From positions 1 through 34,803 of the forward strand of contig JANBTH010000105.1 in the NCBI GenBank assembly GCA_027578815.1: a DNA stretch of 34,803 nucleotides. The letters are read 5' to 3'. Of the stretch, positions 30,847 to 34,803 are shown one piece after another (the stretch's first letter is position 1; each line of letters begins with the position of its first letter). The notes under the pieces were generated by a model that saw nothing but the letters and a program-made list of their open reading frames with translations, made no database searches and was not told where the DNA came from. A program made the position numbers and the translations under genes. The DNA comes from Coemansia sp. RSA 1804 (Eukaryota > Kickxellomycota > Kickxellomycetes > Kickxellales > Kickxellaceae).

Positions 30847-30991
30847 TTAGAAATGCAAGCTGTGAATTTGTGGGAAAAATATAAAAAGTACAAAGATGTG
30901 GCTAAACAAAAAAACGAAAGAAAAGAAGAAAGGTATTTTCAGTCCTAATCCTTTACAAAAGAAGCTAAAGAGAATGAATTTGAAAGAGCCT

Positions 30992-31304
30992 TTAGATAAA
31001 TTCGTGCCACTTTCTGTCCTTTAAAGTTGTCCTCACTGTCCCCCTTGCAACAAACCAGACTGCAAGCATGAACGTGGTAATGAGAGAAGAAGAGAATAAA
31101 GCAGAATGAAAATGGTTAACATACAGGCTGGGAGTGGGAAAAAGTTTAGAATATAAAAAATAAATATAAAAAGTGGAACAGAGAAATAACAACTGCAGCT
31201 GTTTGTTTCCGATGATGACAAAATAGAATAAAATGGAAAAACAGCCCCTCACCGAAAATACTCAAAAATGCGGAGTAAAAGAGTATGGAAAAAAGGGAAG
31301 GCAT
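30992..31304 (-). CDS. Candidate spliced 39-residue single-TM microprotein
   Basis: Exon 1 is 31304-31253 (52 nt) and exon 2 is 31059-30992 (68 nt). The join gives 40 codons including TAA. The peptide begins MPSLFSILFYSAFLSIFV, a single hydrophobic helix completed across the junction as VWFVA. It ends in a basic, polar tail (RGTVRTTLKDRKWHEFI). The intron (31060-31252) has GTGAGG as donor, TGTTAAC as a branch-like element and a CTTGCAG acceptor. The frame is closed by TGA just upstream of the ATG, so this is the first ATG in frame. An earlier out-of-frame ATG at about 31328 and one near 31386 weaken the case. The gene fits the space between PRP28 and ATG1 on the same strand. I do not recognise a family; a small subunit of an ER or mitochondrial membrane complex is a reasonable guess from the shape only. 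Confidence 0.52.
31060..31252 (-). other. Intron of the candidate microprotein
   Basis: A 193-nt candidate intron with a GTGAGG donor directly after TTTTCG, a pyrimidine-rich 3' half, and TTGCAG as acceptor. It interrupts a codon after its first base, and removal restores a frame from a hydrophobic N-terminus to a basic C-terminus. Confidence 0.5.
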
Positions 31305-31552
31305 ACAGCAAAGCTTGACCTCCTTTCATAGCCGCAGCGAGAGAAGAAAAAAAAACAAAAAAGGCCAGCGCGTGTTGTTGACATGCGTGTCCAGTCAGTC
31401 ACCTGAACTGAAACAAAAAATAGCTAAACAAAAAGTGAGCTCTTTTCGTGGTTAACCGTTAATCATCTCTCGGTTTGGGAGCCTCTCACTTTTGAGCAAA
31501 AGCACGACATTCCATTCCGCTCCACCCAGCACATGACTGCCTTTTTACTCAC

Positions 31553-34153
31553 TCATTTTGCAGCAGCAGCAGCAGCAGCCTTGACAAGCGACGGGGGCGC
31601 CTGTGCGGCTGCGTGGTTGGCGAGCTCTGGCGGACACCGCGACACAGGCGAAGCAGCAATCATCTTGCGCAGGTCGTAGAGCACATCGCGATCGTCGGTG
31701 GGATTCAAGAAGGTGATTGCCAGGCCACGCTTGCCAGCGCGCCCGGTTCTGCCAATCCTGTGCGTGTAGCTCTCGATGTCCTTGGCCATATCGTAGTTGA
31801 CCACCAGCGACACATCCTTGACATCGATACCGCGACCGGCCACATCGGTGGCCACCAGGATATCGGCGTCGCCGCTGCGCAGCTTGGCCAGCGCCTGCTC
31901 GCGCTGCTCCTGCGTCTTGCCTCCGTGCAGCGTAACCACTGCGTAGTTTGTGCGCATCAGCTCGGCGCCGAGGAGATCGACGTTCTTCTTCTGGTTGACA
32001 AAGACAATGAATGGCGGGGACTCCGAGTGGCTGCGCAGAACGCCCAGCAGCCGCTGCTTGCGCTTTTCGTCGCCCGTGACGAACTCGGCGCGCTGCTCAA
32101 CAGTGTCGACGGCCTTGCCAGCCGTGCCAATGGTCACCGTGGCCGGCTTGCGCAGGAACTTGTGCGCAATGCGCTCGACGGCCGGCGGCATGGTGGCCGA
32201 GAACATTGTGGTTTGGCGGAACTTGAACCCATCGCCAGCCGCCGAGGAACCCTCGTAGTCGTCGGGCTTTCTGTTGGAAACCGGAAGCGCCGACAGAATG
32301 AAGTTGACATCGTCCTCGAAGCCCATATCCATCATCCGGTCGGCCTCGTCCATCACCACATACGTGCACTGGTTGAGCACAAGCACTCGCCGGCCAAGAC
32401 AGTCGCGCAGACGGCCGGGCGTGGCAATGACGATCTCCGCCCCGTTGCGCAGCGCAAACGCCTGCTTCTCGATATCGTGTCCGCCGACTATCGACACGCA
32501 GTGAAACCCGAGACGGCGCGCAAACTTGAGCGCCTCCGCCTCAATCTGCTGCGCCAGCTCGCGCGTTGGCGCCAGAATCAGCGCATATGGCCCGTCCGCC
32601 ATGTTGCGCTCGGTCAGCCGTGGCTGCGTCATGATAAATGCAAGCATGGGGATCAGAAACGACGCCGTTTTCCCGCTTCCGGTCTCGGCAATCCCAATCA
32701 GATCGCGGTTCTGCAGGCCGATTGGAATCGCCTGTCTCTGGATCGGTGTCGGCTCCTGGTATCCAACATCGTCAACCGCACGCAGAATCGAGTCGGGAAT
32801 ATTGCTCTCGTCCCACGATCTGTACGGATGCGGGATACTTCCGCCTTTGCACGAGATACTGTAGTCCTCTCTAAAGATCCGCCAATCGCGGTCGCGCATC
32901 TCGTTTTTGGGTTTCTCGCTCCAGTGCCGCTCATCCCACTTTGTCTTGATCTCGCGCTGTCTGCGTCGCTCGCGAATCCGCTGCATCCGCTCCCTGTCCT
33001 CCTGCGAAATCCCGTCAATTCCTTCTTCCACGGCGGCCGAGAAAGATGCACTGCCACGTAAGGCGCTCTTTTTCGACGAGCCTCCCTTTCTCAGCCGCTC
33101 TTGCTCGGCCTCGTCAACGCCGGCAACATGGCCACGGCCAAACAGCTGGTGGAAATGGTGCCTGTTCTCGTACAGGTCGCTGATATCGCGCGACGTGTCC
33201 TCGCTGGCATCCCAGTCAAAAACCACTTTGCGACTGCCCTGCTTCCGCATGCTTCTCGACGACGCTTGGTCGCCGACCAAATAGCGGCGCCGGATCGCCT
33301 CGCGCTCCTTGTGAGTGAGAACACGGTCGCCTGTTCCGTCCGTGCTCTGGTTCCCGATATACTCAAACGCCTCTTCATCTTTCGCATCGGCTGTCTGTCT
33401 CTGCGGGGTCGCAGGGGGTGACCGTGATCTAGCTCTGTCGTTGTGCGGGCGTGAAGAGGGCCGATAAAAATCACCACCACCGCTGCCCCGTCCACTTTTT
33501 CTTTTGTAATCATCGTCGCTCTCGCTCTCGCTGTCCCACGGATGCCGCCCAGCCCTACGACTCGATCCGCGCGGCTCGTCACGGTCGTGGTACTGTCTCC
33601 GGTGTCTTGCCGGGCTGCGCGAGTCTCTCCGGCTCTGCTTCGGTCTCCGCTCGCCCGACTCACGCATGTATTCCTCATTCTTTCCGCTATCAGTTGTGGT
33701 CGCCGATAGCTCCTGCACCCTTACCTCACGGCGTCTTCTCATCTCATCGGCCTCACGTTGCCTGCGCTCAAGCGCCGCCTGCGCCCTCTGCTGCTTGCTT
33801 AGAAACACCGGCCGGTCGGGCTCCGCCTGCTGTTTTCTGATCCTGAGCGCCTCCTCCACCGATAGCGGTTCCTTCGGGGCCTTGCCATCGAGGGCTGCAC
33901 GACCGTACGGCAGTGACGTGTTGGATGCGTTATTGCTCGTCAGGCTACCGCTGTTCCGGCCGTTGTTGTCCTTTGAGACTCTGTGTTCTGGTGCTGGTAT
34001 AGATGCTTTGCTGCTTCTGTTAGCGGTAGTTGTGAGGGTTTTGCCGAACGGATTCACGTATTCGGCCTTTTCTTCGTCGCTTTCAATGTCGTCCCTGATC
34101 TGCACGGCACGAACTGCCGCCTCCCGCTTCTTTCTTCCTAGAGTAAACTCCAT
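31553..34153 (-). CDS. PRP28: DEAD-box pre-mRNA splicing helicase PRP28 (DDX23)
   Basis: An 866-residue protein from the ATG complementary to 34151-34153. Residues 1-300 are charged and RS/RD-rich (SRRDSRSPARHRRQYHDRDE), as in human DDX23. The region 405-450 carries the Prp28 hallmark MRDRDWRIFREDYSISCKGG followed by IPHPYRSWDES. Helicase motifs: Q motif at about 465-472, I AETGSGKT 489-496, Ia PTRELAQQ 529-536, II DEAD 602-605, III SAT 652-654, V DVAGRGID 770-777, VI HRIGRTGRAG 798-807. Prp28 drives release of U1 and handover of the 5' splice site to U6 during spliceosome activation, in the nucleus. It is longer than yeast Prp28 (588) and close to human (820). The C-terminus ends in a short Ala tract (AAAAAAAK). 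Single exon, intact. Confidence 0.97.
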   Translation of the reverse strand: MEFTLGRKKREAAVRAVQIRDDIESDEEKAEYVNPFGKTLTTTANRSSKASIPAPEHRVSKDNNGRNSGSLTSNNASNTSLPYGRAALDGKAPKEPLSVEEALRIRKQQAEPDRPVFLSKQQRAQAALERRQREADEMRRRREVRVQELSATTTDSGKNEEYMRESGERRPKQSRRDSRSPARHRRQYHDRDEPRGSSRRAGRHPWDSESESDDDYKRKSGRGSGGGDFYRPSSRPHNDRARSRSPPATPQRQTADAKDEEAFEYIGNQSTDGTGDRVLTHKEREAIRRRYLVGDQASSRSMRKQGSRKVVFDWDASEDTSRDISDLYENRHHFHQLFGRGHVAGVDEAEQERLRKGGSSKKSALRGSASFSAAVEEGIDGISQEDRERMQRIRERRRQREIKTKWDERHWSEKPKNEMRDRDWRIFREDYSISCKGGSIPHPYRSWDESNIPDSILRAVDDVGYQEPTPIQRQAIPIGLQNRDLIGIAETGSGKTASFLIPMLAFIMTQPRLTERNMADGPYALILAPTRELAQQIEAEALKFARRLGFHCVSIVGGHDIEKQAFALRNGAEIVIATPGRLRDCLGRRVLVLNQCTYVVMDEADRMMDMGFEDDVNFILSALPVSNRKPDDYEGSSAAGDGFKFRQTTMFSATMPPAVERIAHKFLRKPATVTIGTAGKAVDTVEQRAEFVTGDEKRKQRLLGVLRSHSESPPFIVFVNQKKNVDLLGAELMRTNYAVVTLHGGKTQEQREQALAKLRSGDADILVATDVAGRGIDVKDVSLVVNYDMAKDIESYTHRIGRTGRAGKRGLAITFLNPTDDRDVLYDLRKMIAASPVSRCPPELANHAAAQAPPSLVKAAAAAAAK

Positions 34154-34575
34154 TCTAGTGGCGTTTTTAGAACAGCAAACAATTAGCAGATACAGATTAA
34201 TTCATGTAGAACAACGCAATGCAAATATTGGGCAAAAGTCTTTGATAAACGCCATGACCACCAAAACAATAATTGCTTACAATATTTATTTGAAAACGTA
34301 TGGGTGACAAAAGCTAATAGATCACATGACATGTGTTCTTCTCTGACGCCGTTTTATAGTAAATCAATTGTACTTTATGTAATTGACATTTGGACTGTAG
34401 ACTGGTCACTCTAACACCTGTATTTTCCGCTCATCAGACTACCTGTCCACTCAGTGAGCAGCGTGGATACAAGTTTTATCTTACTAGGACAACATGGAAT
34501 TATGTGGCATCTCACATCCTACGATAAATAGTGATAAGGACCAAGGCTCTGATAACCTTTGGTGACACCATATTA
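34154..34575. other. Spacer: PRP28 promoter and ABCC 3' region
   Basis: About 420 bp of AT-rich DNA between two minus-strand genes. It should hold the PRP28 promoter and the 3' end of the ABCC transcript. No ORF, RNA gene or repeat is supported. Confidence 0.5.
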
Positions 34576-34803
34576 TTATTCTCCAAAATCGTTCGCTTTT
34601 ACCAACTCACCAAAGAGGCCTTTTGCTTCCAGTAGCTCTGCAGGAGTCCCTATCTCTGCAATCTGACCCTTGTCCATGACAATTATTCTGTCGCTTTTCA
34701 TAATTGTCTCCAGTCGATGGGCAATGGTCAATACAGTAGAGTCCTTGAATTCAGAGCGAATGAGGTCATGCATTTCTTGGTCAATATCCAAATCAACACT
34801 TGA
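34576..34803 (-). CDS. ABC transporter, subfamily C, C-terminal end only (5' part beyond window)
   Basis: The minus-strand frame is open from the right edge to the TAA at 34576-34578, giving 75 residues. It begins inside the second nucleotide-binding domain at the D-loop (SSVDLDIDQEMH) and continues with the H-loop (VLTIAHRLETIMKSDRIIVM), where His is the switch residue. It ends with the usual ABCC tail (DKGQIAEIGTPAELLEAKG and on to NDFGE). It is a different gene from the ABCC transporter at the left edge: the strand is opposite and the tail sequence differs clearly. The substrate cannot be judged from this piece. Confidence 0.93.
   Translation of the reverse strand, partial: SSVDLDIDQEMHDLIRSEFKDSTVLTIAHRLETIMKSDRIIVMDKGQIAEIGTPAELLEAKGLFGELVKANDFGE

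Noticed and set aside
31613..33061. 482-codon open frame opposite PRP28
   Set aside because: It is an antisense shadow of GC-rich helicase codons with no domain of its own.

Overview
This window reads as nuclear DNA of an early-diverging filamentous fungus. Genes are dense and mostly intronless. The few introns I can place have GT..AG ends, and two share a TGACTAAC branch site. Housekeeping genes have balanced, fairly GC-rich codons and sit between AT-rich spacers. The leucine-rich F-box-like gene at 4200-5842 resembles a large family I associate with Kickxellales (Coemansia and relatives). That placement comes from memory of protein families, not from a search.

Layout, left to right: the 3' two thirds of an ABCC (MRP/Ybt1-type) transporter (+, cut by the left edge); VPS71/ZNHIT1 (-); a frameshifted F-box/LRR-like gene (-); the very long DOP1 (Dopey) gene with one intron (-); a small basic ORF (-); ATG27 (+); a MINPP1-type histidine phosphatase (+); an unrecognised two-TM, low-complexity, proline-rich protein (+); protein farnesyltransferase beta (-); a 2.4 kb AT-rich gap with small ORFs; RPS2/uS5 (+); proteasome beta-6/PRE7 (-); a 2.2 kb AT-rich gap holding a frameshifted orphan gene (-); ATG1 kinase with one intron (-); a hidden spliced 39-residue membrane microprotein candidate (-); the spliceosomal helicase PRP28 (-); and the last 75 residues of a second ABCC transporter (-, cut by the right edge).

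There is no operon logic. Most genes are conserved eukaryotic housekeeping genes. A loose theme is endomembrane traffic and autophagy (DOP1, ATG27, ATG1 and two ABCC pumps), but nothing in the sequence shows that these are co-regulated.

The accessory content lies in the AT-rich parts: two genes broken by single-base frameshifts (F-box-like and orphan), several small ORFs in the 21.1-23.6 kb gap, and the spliced microprotein between PRP28 and ATG1. I found no tRNA, rRNA, CRISPR array, intact transposon or viral element. I see no convincing new multi-gene system. The most useful new items are the microprotein and small ORFs and the two decaying lineage-specific genes.
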